DNA of 64,000 bases from an uncultured Methylophilaceae bacterium (lineage in GTDB: Bacteria > Pseudomonadota > Gammaproteobacteria > Burkholderiales > Methylophilaceae): NCBI GenBank assembly GCA_903834185.1, contig CAILHX010000012.1, forward strand, positions 1-64,000. Direction: 5' to 3'. The notes under the pieces were generated by a model. That model had not been told where the DNA came from. It was given only the letters and a program-made list of their open reading frames with translations, and made no database searches. Within the stretch, counting starts at the first letter, position 1; each line of letters opens with the position of its first letter. Positions 47,767 through 57,087 of this stretch are shown piece after piece. Made by a program: the position numbers and the translations under genes.

Positions 47767-49071
47767 TCAGTCGGGTCTCTCGCGGCGCAACAGATTAACA
47801 TCTTGCAGCCGTTGCGCCATCTGCTTCAGAAATTCGATTGCAACTTTAGGCTCATGTATCAGCAGCATTTCCAGGTTTTCAGGACTGATTGCAACCAACC
47901 GCGTGTCATCCTCCACTGCATAGGCATCTGCGGTGCGCACCTCACCCGTCAAAAATGACATTTCGCCAAAATAACTGCCTGCCTCCGCGGTTCGTAACAC
48001 TCTCTCTGCATTTTGCACGACCACTTTACCGGACAAAACATAGAACATATCGCGCTCGGTGCCTCCATTGCGAAAAATGGCTTCTCCTTTTTGATACACC
48101 CGCCCGAATTGATGCATGAGCTTTTCAAAATAACGATCAGTATCGGTCGGCATTCCCAAAAACAGACCTCTAAGCATCAACACCTGGCGTTTGTTCAATG
48201 CCGCAATGATCTCTATCCCCAGCAGCAATACGGCAAAACAGAAGTACAGCCAGCCAATGGACAGAAACAGGTTTTTCATCCCCCCAAATACAGTGCCATA
48301 TGAGTGGTTGATGACCAAGAACAGCCCGAATGCCGGTCGCATGGCGCTCCACAAAGCTGCGGTGGCAAGTGAACCCAGAAACAAATGACCCCAGCGCACT
48401 TTACCCGGGTAAAACGTGCGCGACAGCAATGTCATGAGCACAGCGCTTGCAATCAGCGAACCCAACCAGTTAAGCCCAACAGCGAACCAGGGCAGATCAC
48501 TGACCTCGCCGATCATTTTTTCCAGCATCAAGCCGCTGAATGAAAAAAGAAAAAACAATGAGAGGATGCCCAGCACACCAAACACATCTTCCACATTGCG
48601 ACGCAGGAAGGTGCGCGATTCGGAAACGCCTGCGATGGTGAAAAACGCGTTGCGTAATGCCCCGGCCAGCGGGGTACTCACCCATAACAAGCCAAACATG
48701 CCAAACACACCCCAAATGGCTTTTTGCCTCGAGATGTTGAACACCTCGATCATGATGCGGTGACTGTACTTGGGCACCAGATGACCAACCAGAATTGTTA
48801 GCTTGGTAATTGCGTAGCTTGATGAAACGACGAAATGGCTGAGCAGAAAAAAAATCAGTAGCGCCATCGGGATCATGGCGAACATGGCATAAAACGACAG
48901 TGATGCGGCGATGCCAAAACCGTTATGTCGATCGAAAGCACTTAACGCCTGACGCAATACGAATAACGGAGTGCTGTAGCGATGTCTGTCGATCGCGGCT
49001 TTGGATGCATATACCGTAGCGATGGCATCTGTAGCCAGTTGTCGAACTTTATGCGTTTTCTTTACCGGCAT
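47767..49071 (-). CDS. YihY/BrkB membrane protein with C-terminal cyclic-nucleotide-binding domain
   Basis: A 434-residue fusion. Residues about 40-310 are a six-span YihY/BrkB domain (GIAASLSFYAMFAMIPMALL, FYPGKVRWGHLFLGSL, YGTVFGGMKNLFLSIGWLY). Residues about 325-430 are a cNMP-type domain with YVLSGKVVVQ and the binding-cassette-like FGEMSFLTGEVRTADA. BrkB proteins were named for serum resistance but the transport role is unknown. A sensory domain on the same chain is an uncommon design. Its stop is five bases before the region upstream of pip. Confidence 0.87.
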   Translation of the reverse strand: MPVKKTHKVRQLATDAIATVYASKAAIDRHRYSTPLFVLRQALSAFDRHNGFGIAASLSFYAMFAMIPMALLIFFLLSHFVVSSSYAITKLTILVGHLVPKYSHRIMIEVFNISRQKAIWGVFGMFGLLWVSTPLAGALRNAFFTIAGVSESRTFLRRNVEDVFGVLGILSLFFLFSFSGLMLEKMIGEVSDLPWFAVGLNWLGSLIASAVLMTLLSRTFYPGKVRWGHLFLGSLATAALWSAMRPAFGLFLVINHSYGTVFGGMKNLFLSIGWLYFCFAVLLLGIEIIAALNKRQVLMLRGLFLGMPTDTDRYFEKLMHQFGRVYQKGEAIFRNGGTERDMFYVLSGKVVVQNAERVLRTAEAGSYFGEMSFLTGEVRTADAYAVEDDTRLVAISPENLEMLLIHEPKVAIEFLKQMAQRLQDVNLLRRERPD

Positions 49072-49077
49072 GACTGC

Positions 49078-50028
49078 TTACAAAATGAGATGCTTGAGGC
49101 GTTCCGTCGCTGCAAGCAGTACGGATTGAGTACCAGGTTCGGTCGCGGCATGGCCTGCATCCGCCACAATATGAAAATCAGCCTCAGGCCAGGCTCGGTG
49201 CAAACTAAAAGCGGTTTGAACAGGACACACCATGTCGTAACGACCGTGCACAATGATGGTTGGAATGTGGCGCAACTTGTCTATTTGATTGAGCAAAGGC
49301 TGAGAGAGAAAACAGTTGTTGATCAGATAGTGTAAATGTACCCTTAGTCTTGACACAATCATGTCATTAGAAGCGGGTGAAGGCGAATCCGGAATGAGTC
49401 GCATGATGGCCGACTCAAAAGCATTCCACCTTTTTGCGGCAGCAACCGCTTCCGACTCTTGCGCTTCGAATATTCGCTGGCTGTAGGCATCCAGGATATT
49501 CTCTTTTTCTGTTGCCGACAAAAGCGCAACAAAGTCTTCCCAATCATCCGGAAAAAACCGCCTCACATCATATAAAAACCAGTTAATTTCGGCCGGACTG
49601 GCCAAAAAAACTCCTCTAAGCAGCAACCCTTTAACACGCTCTATATATATAGATGCGTAAAACAACGCCAAAGTGCTTCCCCACGAACCGCCGAATATCA
49701 GCCATTGCTGAACATCGAGGTGTTCTCGTAAACGCTCCATGTCATCAGCCAAGTGCTGGGTGGTATTGTCTTCTATACTGCCCTGCGGCAAACTTCGACC
49801 TGAACCGCGCTGATCAAAAAGTACGATACGATAGTATGCGGGATCAAAAAAACGCCGTTGTCCGGGGTTACAACCACTACCGGGCCCACCATGCAACACC
49901 ACGACAGGCACGCCGTCCGGATTTCCACATTCCTCATAATAAATAGAATGTGTTACCGAAACTGTCAAAAATCCGGTGTGATAGGGCTCCAATTCAGGAA
50001 AAAGCGGGTTATTTACAAGGTGTGACAT
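49078..50028 (-). CDS. pip: Proline iminopeptidase
   Basis: A 316-residue alpha/beta-hydrolase that removes N-terminal proline. The family start HSIYYEECGNPDGVPVVVLHGG contains the oxyanion HGGPGSGC, the nucleophile is in GGSWGSTLALFYA, and the Asp and His are in VHGRYDMVCP and DAGHAATEPG. It is six bases from the BrkB fusion gene on the same strand, forming a two-gene unit, and divergent from xoxF. Confidence 0.92.
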   Translation of the reverse strand: MSHLVNNPLFPELEPYHTGFLTVSVTHSIYYEECGNPDGVPVVVLHGGPGSGCNPGQRRFFDPAYYRIVLFDQRGSGRSLPQGSIEDNTTQHLADDMERLREHLDVQQWLIFGGSWGSTLALFYASIYIERVKGLLLRGVFLASPAEINWFLYDVRRFFPDDWEDFVALLSATEKENILDAYSQRIFEAQESEAVAAAKRWNAFESAIMRLIPDSPSPASNDMIVSRLRVHLHYLINNCFLSQPLLNQIDKLRHIPTIIVHGRYDMVCPVQTAFSLHRAWPEADFHIVADAGHAATEPGTQSVLLAATERLKHLIL

Positions 50029-50123
50029 GGGGCATTCAGCGGCTCGTTTAACGGGTTTTTAGAGTGCTTTCAATTACTTTCATCATAACATCGCAAGCCA
50101 CTCGTTCGAACATGTAAATAAAT

Positions 50124-50193
50124 TTGTAAATGAGTATTGCAATTCGATAATGACTGCTCTAGTATCTCGTTAGCTGCAAATACAAATTGCAGC
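50124..50193 (+). promoter_or_regulatory. Candidate promoter and inverted repeat ahead of xoxF
   Basis: TTGTAA (50124-50129), 16 bases, then GATAAT (50146-50151) form a plausible sigma-70 promoter. A perfect inverted repeat GCTGCAA (50173-50179) / TTGCAGC (50187-50193) with a seven-base spacer sits just downstream of it and could be an operator. The leader to the ATG is about 150 bases and ends with CGGAG. Confidence 0.4.
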
Positions 50194-50305
50194 GGAGTCG
50201 AACTTTTCTTCGATATTGTCTTACAAGTTTTTTATAAGGTAGCTCGGAACGAAAAGGGAGGCTTCTCTAAAACCCTTAGTAAGTAAATCACTACGGAGAT
50301 TCAAC

Positions 50306-52183
50306 ATGGAGATTAACAAAATCAAGTTGGCCCTTGGTATTGCAGCAAGTATGACCATAGCTATGCCTATGGTTGCAATGGCTGCTGCTGACCACGAAGC
50401 CGCAATGAAAGATCAAAACAACTGGGCAGATCCACGCCATGATTACACCAATCAAGGTTACAGCGGTTTGACCCAAATCAAGAAAGACAACGTCAAGAAC
50501 CTGAAGGCAGCATGGACTTTCGCTACCGGTGTAAACCGTGGCCACGAAGGTTCTCCTTTGGTTATCGGTAACATGATGTATGTGCACACCGCGTTCCCAA
50601 ACAACGTGTACGCACTTGATCTGAATGACAACCAAAAGATCGTTTGGGCTTACTTCCCTAAGCAAGATCCTTCCGTTCAAGCAGTTCTGTGCTGCGACAA
50701 CGTGAACCGTGGTCTGGGATTCGGTGACGGCAAGATCCTGTTGCAACAAAACGACGGCGTGCTGGTTGCTCTGGATGCAAAGACCGGTGCTAAGGTTTGG
50801 GACGTTAAAGTTAACGATCCTAAGGTTGGCGCTACCAACACCAATGCTCCTCAAGTTAGAAAAGACCTCATCCTGACCGGTTGCTCCGGTGCTGAATTCG
50901 GTGTTCGTTGCCACATCAGCGCTTACAACCTGAAAGATGGTTCTTTGGCATGGCGTGCATACAGCATGGGCCCAGACAGCGAAGTGCTGATTGGTGCTGA
51001 CTTCAACAAGGATAATCCTCAGTACAATGCTCTGTCCGTATACGAAGATGTAAACGGCGGCAACAAACAAGGCGGTTCCTTCAAGAGGATCCCTGACGAC
51101 AAGCTTGAAATTGGTCAATCTGATCTGGGCGTAAAAACCTGGCTCAAGCCACAAGCTGTTAAAGATGGTTGGCAACATGGTGGCGGTTCCGTATGGGGCT
51201 GGTGGCCATATGACCCACGTACCAATCTGGTTTACTACGGTACCGGCAACCCATCCGTTTGGAACCCAGACGTACGTCCTGGCGATAACAAGTGGTCCAT
51301 GACCACCTGGGCTCGTGACCTTGATACCGGTATGGCCAAATGGGCTATGCAAATGACCCCACACGATGAGTGGGATTATGACGGTATTAACGAAGAAATC
51401 CTGTTCGACAAGGGTGGCAAGACCTATGTTTGGCACCATGACCGTAACGGTTTCGCTTACACCTGGAATGCTCATACCGGCACTCTGATTGCAGCTCAAA
51501 AAGTTCACTCTTTCGTGAACTGGGCAACAGATGTTGATATGAAGACCGGTGTGCCTAGCAAGCTGGCTTCAGCTTCTACTCACCAAGATTACAATGCCAA
51601 GGGCGTTTGCCCAGCAGCATTGGGTACCAAGGACCAGCAGCCAGCTGCTTACTCCCCACGTACCGGCCTGGTATATACCCCACTCAACCACGTTTGCATG
51701 ACCTACGAGCCAGTTGAGTCCAAGTATGTTGCAGGTCAACCTTGGGTTGGCGCTACCCTGACCATGTTCCCTGGTCCTGATGGCGTGATGGGCGGCTTCG
51801 GCGCTTACGATCCTATGACCAACAAAGCCAAGTGGTACAACAAGGAGAAATTCTCCGCTTGGGGTGGTGCTCTGACCACCGCTTCCGATCTGGTGTTCTA
51901 CGGCACCCTGGATCGTTGGTTCAAGGCTCTTGACGCTAACACCGGTAAGGAACTGTGGAAGTTCCAAGTTGGTTCCGGCGTGATCGGCAATGCCTTCACC
52001 TACGGCCATGCAGGTAAGCAATACGTTGGCGTACTGTCCGGTATCGGCGGTTGGGCTGGCGTGGCGATGAACCTGGGTCTGACCACTCCAACAGACGCTC
52101 TTGGTGCTGCTGGTGGTTATGCTGAACTGACGAAGTACAACGCTGCTCCTGGCGGCGGTGCACTGACCGTGTTCAGCCTGTAA
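50306..52183 (+). CDS. xoxF: Lanthanide-dependent methanol dehydrogenase XoxF
   Basis: A 625-residue periplasmic PQQ enzyme oxidising methanol. The signal peptide is MEINKIKLALGIAASMTIAM PMVAMA. The vicinal disulphide is C129-C130 (AVLCCDN). The metal and base motif is DEWDYDG at residues 354-360: Asp357 is the catalytic base and Asp359 is the extra aspartate that marks lanthanide enzymes; MxaF has Ala there. Propeller tryptophan motifs are spread along the chain. Codon choice looks strongly biased as in highly expressed genes. It is followed by xoxJ and xoxG genes. Confidence 0.97.
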   Translation: MEINKIKLALGIAASMTIAMPMVAMAAADHEAAMKDQNNWADPRHDYTNQGYSGLTQIKKDNVKNLKAAWTFATGVNRGHEGSPLVIGNMMYVHTAFPNNVYALDLNDNQKIVWAYFPKQDPSVQAVLCCDNVNRGLGFGDGKILLQQNDGVLVALDAKTGAKVWDVKVNDPKVGATNTNAPQVRKDLILTGCSGAEFGVRCHISAYNLKDGSLAWRAYSMGPDSEVLIGADFNKDNPQYNALSVYEDVNGGNKQGGSFKRIPDDKLEIGQSDLGVKTWLKPQAVKDGWQHGGGSVWGWWPYDPRTNLVYYGTGNPSVWNPDVRPGDNKWSMTTWARDLDTGMAKWAMQMTPHDEWDYDGINEEILFDKGGKTYVWHHDRNGFAYTWNAHTGTLIAAQKVHSFVNWATDVDMKTGVPSKLASASTHQDYNAKGVCPAALGTKDQQPAAYSPRTGLVYTPLNHVCMTYEPVESKYVAGQPWVGATLTMFPGPDGVMGGFGAYDPMTNKAKWYNKEKFSAWGGALTTASDLVFYGTLDRWFKALDANTGKELWKFQVGSGVIGNAFTYGHAGKQYVGVLSGIGGWAGVAMNLGLTTPTDALGAAGGYAELTKYNAAPGGGALTVFSL

Positions 52184-52238
52184 TTGAAAGTCGCAAGACT
52201 CAAGTTACAGAACTAACTGTTAGTTAGTGTGTCACATA

Positions 52239-52266
52239 AGCACCCCGCTTCGGCGGGGTGCTTTTT
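52239..52266 (+). terminator. Terminator after xoxF
   Basis: AGCACCCCGC, loop TTCG, GCGGGGTGCT and a T run. Twelve paired bases with a stable UUCG loop. Together with the terminator after xoxJ it lets xoxF be made in excess over its partners. Confidence 0.95.
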
Positions 52267-52321
52267 ATCTACTAGGCCATGATAGTTAAGCCCAAGACGA
52301 CTAATTAACAAGGAAATTACG

Positions 52322-53227
52322 ATGCTAAAAAAACTGACATTTTTAATTTTTACCTTAATGACGGCCGGCATTGTTTATGCTGCCAATGATGTGCCTGTTG
52401 ATCTGGATTCAGGTCGACCAGGCGAAGCAATGCGGGTAGATGACGGCACCGAATTCAAAGTATGTGCCGACCCGGATTTAATGCCTTATTCCAATTCCAA
52501 ACAGGAAGGTTTTGAGAACAAGATAGCCGCTGTACTGGCTGCAGATTTGGGCAAAAAACTGACTTTTCAGTTCTGGCCTGACCGCATGGGTTTCATTCGT
52601 AACACCTTGGGTGCCAATCGCTGTGATGTCATTATGGGCACCACCAGTGATAACGACGCTTTGCGCACTTCCAAACCCTATTACCGCGCTGGCCATGTGT
52701 TTATTTATCGCAAGGACAGTGGCTATAACATTACTGACTGGGATTCCCCGGATCTGCGTAAAGGCATTATCGGCGTTGATGGACAAAGCCCTGCGACCAT
52801 ACCGCTCAGAGACCATAATTTGCTTGAAAATGCGCACCCATACCGCATGCAACGCGACCTGAACTTACCTCCCAGTTATCTGATTGATGACCTGGTCGCC
52901 GGAAAATCGGATATCGTGATTGCATGGGGTCCGATTGGCGGCTATTTTGCCAAACATGCCTCCATCCCACTGGTTGTTGTGCCCATCCCTGAATATCAGG
53001 ATATAGATTCAAAAGGCAAGGAATACTGGAATATCTCGATTGGTGTGCGCAAAAAAGACAAGGATCGTATGGCGATGATACAAGGTGCTCTTGATCGCAA
53101 TATGGATAAAATCAACAAAATACTGGATGACTACGGAGTTCCGCATGTGCCGATCGTAGTTGGCGACAAACTGGAATTCAAGAGCAAAAAAGAAACACGC
53201 GGAGATGCCATACCGAAGTCAGAATAA
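52322..53227 (+). CDS. xoxJ: XoxJ, periplasmic binding-type partner of XoxF
   Basis: A 301-residue periplasmic protein with a signal peptide (LKKLTFLIFTLMTAGIVYA). The fold is that of type 2 solute-binding proteins: VCADPDLMPYSNSKQEGFENKIA, DVIMGTTSDNDALRTSKPYY and IVIAWGPIGGYFAKH. XoxJ accompanies XoxF in nearly all lanthanide methanol dehydrogenase clusters and is thought to help activate or assemble the enzyme. AAGGAAATTACG precedes the start. Confidence 0.93.
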   Translation: MLKKLTFLIFTLMTAGIVYAANDVPVDLDSGRPGEAMRVDDGTEFKVCADPDLMPYSNSKQEGFENKIAAVLAADLGKKLTFQFWPDRMGFIRNTLGANRCDVIMGTTSDNDALRTSKPYYRAGHVFIYRKDSGYNITDWDSPDLRKGIIGVDGQSPATIPLRDHNLLENAHPYRMQRDLNLPPSYLIDDLVAGKSDIVIAWGPIGGYFAKHASIPLVVVPIPEYQDIDSKGKEYWNISIGVRKKDKDRMAMIQGALDRNMDKINKILDDYGVPHVPIVVGDKLEFKSKKETRGDAIPKSE

Positions 53228-53266
53228 AGGATTTTTTCTGGCATAATTCTGTCGTCAACGGGATTT

Positions 53267-53306
53267 GCGCTAGTTCGTTAATCAAGTACGAACTAGTGCA
53301 TTTTTT
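53267..53306 (+). terminator. Hairpin between xoxJ and xoxG
   Basis: GCGCTAGTTCGT (53267-53278), nine-base loop, ACGAACTAGTGC (53288-53299), then T6. One mismatch-tolerant 12-base stem. Likely attenuates or ends the xoxJ transcript. Confidence 0.8.
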
Positions 53307-53345
53307 AAATTACAACTTGAATAAAATTATCAAAGAGGAGATGTC

Positions 53346-53849
53346 ATGTTAGGCAATAAAGTAATAACCACTTTCTTGGTTTCTATGCTCGCACTCGCTT
53401 CACTAGCACTGCCACTGAATGCTGCTGCGATCGATCTGGTAACCACAACCGATGGCTCGCCAATCAAAATCGCGCCGGAGCTTTTTGACACCCCAGCAGC
53501 TCAAGAATTCTTGGCAACGGGCAAAAACCCATATATCGGCAACGAAGATGCGATTAAAGCCGGCAAAAAAAGATTCGGCTACTACTCATGCACACAATGT
53601 CATGGCCCTGAAGCTAAAGGTCAAGTCGGCCCAGGCCTGATTGGCCCTACCTTCAGATACCCAAAAGATGCTACCAACAAAGGCATGTTTGAAACCATCT
53701 GGAACGGTACCAATGGCGGCATGGGTGCTAAGGGCTTAGGCTTAATGAACCCCACTGATCCAACTGACGGTTTAAAGCCTGACGAAGTATTGAAGATCAT
53801 CTCCTGGATTCGTAACGAGGGTGGTAACCATCCTTCCGGTAACGAGTAA
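53346..53849 (+). CDS. xoxG: Cytochrome c XoxG, soluble electron acceptor
   Basis: A 167-residue c-type cytochrome with signal peptide (MLGNKVITTFLVSMLALASL). The heme site is C82-TQ-C85-H86 in YYSCTQCHGPEAKG, with axial Met in GGMGAKGLGLM. It is the probable electron acceptor of XoxF in the periplasm. AAAGAGGAGATGTC ahead of the ATG gives a strong ribosome binding site. A paralogue follows. Confidence 0.93.
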   Translation: MLGNKVITTFLVSMLALASLALPLNAAAIDLVTTTDGSPIKIAPELFDTPAAQEFLATGKNPYIGNEDAIKAGKKRFGYYSCTQCHGPEAKGQVGPGLIGPTFRYPKDATNKGMFETIWNGTNGGMGAKGLGLMNPTDPTDGLKPDEVLKIISWIRNEGGNHPSGNE

Positions 53850-53872
53850 CCAGCTTTAAGCAGTACCCCAGG

Positions 53873-53908
53873 AAACGGCCATTGCATGATGCAATGGCCG
53901 TTTGTTTA
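53873..53908 (+). terminator. Terminator after xoxG
   Basis: AAACGGCCATTGC (53873-53885), loop ATGAT, GCAATGGCCGTTT and a T-rich tail. A 13-base perfect stem that separates the two cytochrome genes. Confidence 0.92.
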
Positions 53909-53961
53909 TTTCAGGCGTCAGTTTCAGGTAGAATTACTGCTTTTTCAGGGAGGGTCAAGTC

Positions 53962-54486
53962 ATGAACAAATTTAATTTGGTTGTCATTTCTGGCATGCTG
54001 GCCGTGGCTCTCACTGCTTGCGGTAACAAGGGTGGCGATAAGACCGCCCTTGCCGGCAATGACGTTAAAATGCTGGATTTCGTCACAACTCAGGACGGCA
54101 CGCCTTTAGTAATCAAACCTGAATTATTTGATACCTCTCAAGCAAAACAGTTTGCATCCACTGGCAAGAACCCTTACATCGGCAATACCGATGCGGAAAC
54201 CAAGGGTAAAAAGTTGTTCCAGGCATATTCCTGCACACAATGTCATGGCGGTGACGCACAAGGACAAACCGGCCCCAGCCTGCATGGTCCGGATTTCCAT
54301 TACCCCAAGAACGCTACCAACAAAGGCATGTTCGAAACCATATGGCACGGCACAAATAATGGCATGGGTGCCAAGGGCAAAGGCCTGATGGATCCAACAG
54401 ATGCAAGCAACGGCTTGTCGCCGGACGAAGTACTGCAAGTTATCGCATGGATCAGAACCCACGGCAAAATTACGGGTAACGAATAA
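53962..54486 (+). CDS. Lipoprotein cytochrome c, second XoxG-like
   Basis: A 174-residue c-type cytochrome clearly paralogous to the preceding XoxG: shared blocks TGKNPYIGN, YSCTQCHG, PKNATNKGMFETIW and NNGMGAKGKGLM. Its start differs: a lipobox LTAC at Cys20 makes it a lipoprotein, with heme site C91-TQ-C94-H95. A tethered copy may hand electrons from the soluble cytochrome to a membrane oxidase; that is inference. It sits upstream of ndh by 17 bases. Confidence 0.9.
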   Translation: MNKFNLVVISGMLAVALTACGNKGGDKTALAGNDVKMLDFVTTQDGTPLVIKPELFDTSQAKQFASTGKNPYIGNTDAETKGKKLFQAYSCTQCHGGDAQGQTGPSLHGPDFHYPKNATNKGMFETIWHGTNNGMGAKGKGLMDPTDASNGLSPDEVLQVIAWIRTHGKITGNE

Positions 54487-54503
54487 ACAGTTTTGGAGTC
54501 ATC

Positions 54504-55859
54504 ATGTCTGTAGTAAACAAGGTTGGCAAAGCCCTTCACCACATTGTTGTCGTTGGTGGTGGAGCTGGAGGTTTGGAATTGGCTACCCGCTTGGGTGATC
54601 AATTAGGCAAGCGGGGAAAAGCCGTAGTAACCCTGGTAGATAAATACTCGACGCACATGTGGAAACCACTTTTGCATGAAGTGGCTGCCGGCAGCATGGA
54701 CATGGATGAGCATGAGATTGAATACCTTGCTCAGGGTTACTGGCATCATTTCAATTTCCGTCTGGGCGCGTTGGAAAAGCTGGATCGAAGCAAACAAGTC
54801 ATCACACTATCACCAACTTTTGATGAGGACGGCGAACTGCTGATTCCAGGCCGGGAAATAGCTTATGACACACTGGTCATTGCAGTAGGTAGTGTATCCA
54901 ATGACTTCGGCATCCCCGGCGTACAGGAGTACGCCGTAGCGCTGGAAACCCAGGCTGAGGCGGCCATGTTCCACCGTCGCCTGATCAATGCATGTATTCG
55001 TACTCAGGTAGCGCCATCTGATACCAACCCGGGACATTTGAATGTAGCGATCATTGGCGGCGGCGCAACCGGTGTCGAGTTGTCGGCAGAATTGCATAAT
55101 ACGACCCGCCAACTGGCCGCGCACGGACTGGATAATATCGACCCTGACCGAGATGTGAAGTTAACTATCATTGAGGCGGCACCCAGGATTCTGCCTGCAC
55201 TGCCGGAAGATATATCACTTAAAGTGCAGCTCGAATTGCAAAAACTGAATATTGATCTGAAATTGGGTCAACGCGTCACCAAAGTAGATGCGCAAGGGGT
55301 GCACACGAAAGATGGTCTTCTGGTGGCCGCCAGTCTTGTAGTATGGGCAGCTGGCATCAAGGCCCCGGATTTCCTGAAAAACCTGGATGGCCTGGAAACC
55401 AACTGGTCAAATCAGCTGGTCGTTAAAACCACCTTACAGACCACCCATGACGACAATATTTTCGCCCTAGGCGATTGCGCTGCTTGCCCGTGGCCAGCCC
55501 AAGGCAAGGATGCTCAAGGGAGAGTTATCCTTGTCCCGCCACGCGCTCAGGCCGCACACCAGCAAGCCTCAATGTTACTTAAATCCATCAAACGTAAAAT
55601 CAAGGGCAAGTCTCTGCCTGAGTACAACTATCGCGATTTCGGTTCACTGGTGAGTCTTGGCAAGTACAGTACGGTAGGAAGCCTGATGGGAGGCCTGACG
55701 GGTGGAAAACTGTTTATTCAGGGGACTTTCGCCGGGATCATGTACCGCATGCTCTACAAAATGCACCAGTACGCATTGCATGGGCTAAGCAAGGTGATTC
55801 TGGATACCATCGCACGCATCATCACTCGGCGCTCGTCACCCCACGTCAAAGTACATTAG
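54504..55859 (+). CDS. ndh: Type II NADH dehydrogenase
   Basis: A 451-residue flavoprotein oxidising NADH to quinone without proton pumping. FAD site GGGAGGLELATRLG (residues 15-29) and NADH site IIGGGATGVELSAEL are clear, and the AQGRVILVPPRAQAAHQQA block precedes a C-terminal helical region that attaches to the membrane. It follows the lipoprotein cytochrome by 17 bases, so expression with methanol oxidation is plausible, supplying a sink for NADH from formate or formaldehyde oxidation. Confidence 0.93.
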   Translation: MSVVNKVGKALHHIVVVGGGAGGLELATRLGDQLGKRGKAVVTLVDKYSTHMWKPLLHEVAAGSMDMDEHEIEYLAQGYWHHFNFRLGALEKLDRSKQVITLSPTFDEDGELLIPGREIAYDTLVIAVGSVSNDFGIPGVQEYAVALETQAEAAMFHRRLINACIRTQVAPSDTNPGHLNVAIIGGGATGVELSAELHNTTRQLAAHGLDNIDPDRDVKLTIIEAAPRILPALPEDISLKVQLELQKLNIDLKLGQRVTKVDAQGVHTKDGLLVAASLVVWAAGIKAPDFLKNLDGLETNWSNQLVVKTTLQTTHDDNIFALGDCAACPWPAQGKDAQGRVILVPPRAQAAHQQASMLLKSIKRKIKGKSLPEYNYRDFGSLVSLGKYSTVGSLMGGLTGGKLFIQGTFAGIMYRMLYKMHQYALHGLSKVILDTIARIITRRSSPHVKVH

Positions 55860-55899
55860 CGCGGATTAACCTGGCAAGAGCGTATTGCCAGGCTATGCC

Positions 55900-57066
55900 T
55901 CAACCCTTACTAGTCTTGACGTAATGCCGCATGATTGCGGTCATAATCAGGCTTACAAAAGCCCCGAATATGACGACAATCCATAGAATTGGAACGTCTG
56001 TTTTTACCATGAGGGTGTAAATCCCGGTCAATAACAAGATGCCGATATTCTCGTTAAAGTTTTGTACTGCAATGGAATGGCCTGCACCGATCAGATGATG
56101 CCCGCGATGCTGAAGCAAGGCATTGAGCGGCACCACGAAATAGCCCGATAACACACCCAGAAAAAACAAATTAACGGCGGCGAAATGCCAGTCGGCGATA
56201 AAATACATGAGCATCACGCATATCCCCATGAGAATACCTGCTGGCAGTACTTTCACCGAATCTTCAAGCTTTACGTAACGCGCGGCAAATACCGACCCGA
56301 AAGCGATTCCAAACGCTACCATCGCCGTCAACTGGGTAGCACGATCGAGACCAAAATGCAGTGCTGTCGCCGCCCAAGTGATAATCACCAGGCGCATGGT
56401 AGAACCAACTCCCCAGAATAGGGTAGTCACCGCAAGCGACACCTGACCTTGGGGGTCGCGCCATAGAATGGTGAAAGATTGCCAAAAGTCACGCAGCAGA
56501 AAAAATAGGTTGCGCTGCGGTATATCGTGGTCTATAGCAACCTGTGGAATATATAAATTAAACAGTGCAGCGATCAGATACAGGCAAATAATCATACCTA
56601 ATGCGAAGTATGGACTAATACTGGCCATGTGCCCGCCTACAATGGCTCCCAGAATAATGGCGCCCACCGTGGTGCCTTCCATCCAGCCATTCGCTTTTAC
56701 CAGTTCTTCCTGCGGCAGAAATTCCGTCAAGATGCCATATTTGGCCGGAGAATATGCTGCCGCACCAAGACCTACAATGCTGTAAGCATAAAGCGGCGGC
56801 AAGCCCATCCCCATGGCGGCACATCCTATGAATTTGATCGCATTTGCGATAAACATGACGCGGCCTTTAGGTAAAGCATCGGCAAACGGACCGACAAAAG
56901 GGGCAAGAACAATATAGGAAATGACAAAGAATTGCTGCAGCAGTGGCACATGCCAATTGGGCGCATGACGCTCTGCCAGCATGGCAATGGCAGCAAATAG
57001 CAAGGCATTATCGGCCAGCGCAGATAAGAACTGAGCCGATAAAATAGTATAGAAGCCGCGATTCAT
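55900..57066 (-). CDS. lplT: Lysophospholipid transporter LplT
   Basis: A 388-residue MFS protein with 12 spans that flips lysophospholipids inward. MNRGFYTILSAQFLSALADN is the family N-terminus; a motif-A-like GPFADALPKGRVMF follows span 2 and the LTEFLPQEELVKANGW loop is conserved. In enterics it pairs with aas; here no aas is adjacent. It converges on ndh. Confidence 0.9.
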   Translation of the reverse strand: MNRGFYTILSAQFLSALADNALLFAAIAMLAERHAPNWHVPLLQQFFVISYIVLAPFVGPFADALPKGRVMFIANAIKFIGCAAMGMGLPPLYAYSIVGLGAAAYSPAKYGILTEFLPQEELVKANGWMEGTTVGAIILGAIVGGHMASISPYFALGMIICLYLIAALFNLYIPQVAIDHDIPQRNLFFLLRDFWQSFTILWRDPQGQVSLAVTTLFWGVGSTMRLVIITWAATALHFGLDRATQLTAMVAFGIAFGSVFAARYVKLEDSVKVLPAGILMGICVMLMYFIADWHFAAVNLFFLGVLSGYFVVPLNALLQHRGHHLIGAGHSIAVQNFNENIGILLLTGIYTLMVKTDVPILWIVVIFGAFVSLIMTAIMRHYVKTSKG

Positions 57067-57087
57067 CTCAGTTAGCCAAATCGACGG

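Noticed and set aside
50291-51508. 405-codon open frame on the minus strand
   Set aside because: Antisense to xoxF, whose strong codon bias removes reverse-strand stops. Composition is unlike a real protein.
50306-52183. Calcium-dependent MxaF instead of XoxF
   Set aside because: The extra aspartate in DEWDYDG and the XoxJ/XoxG neighbours indicate the lanthanide type.
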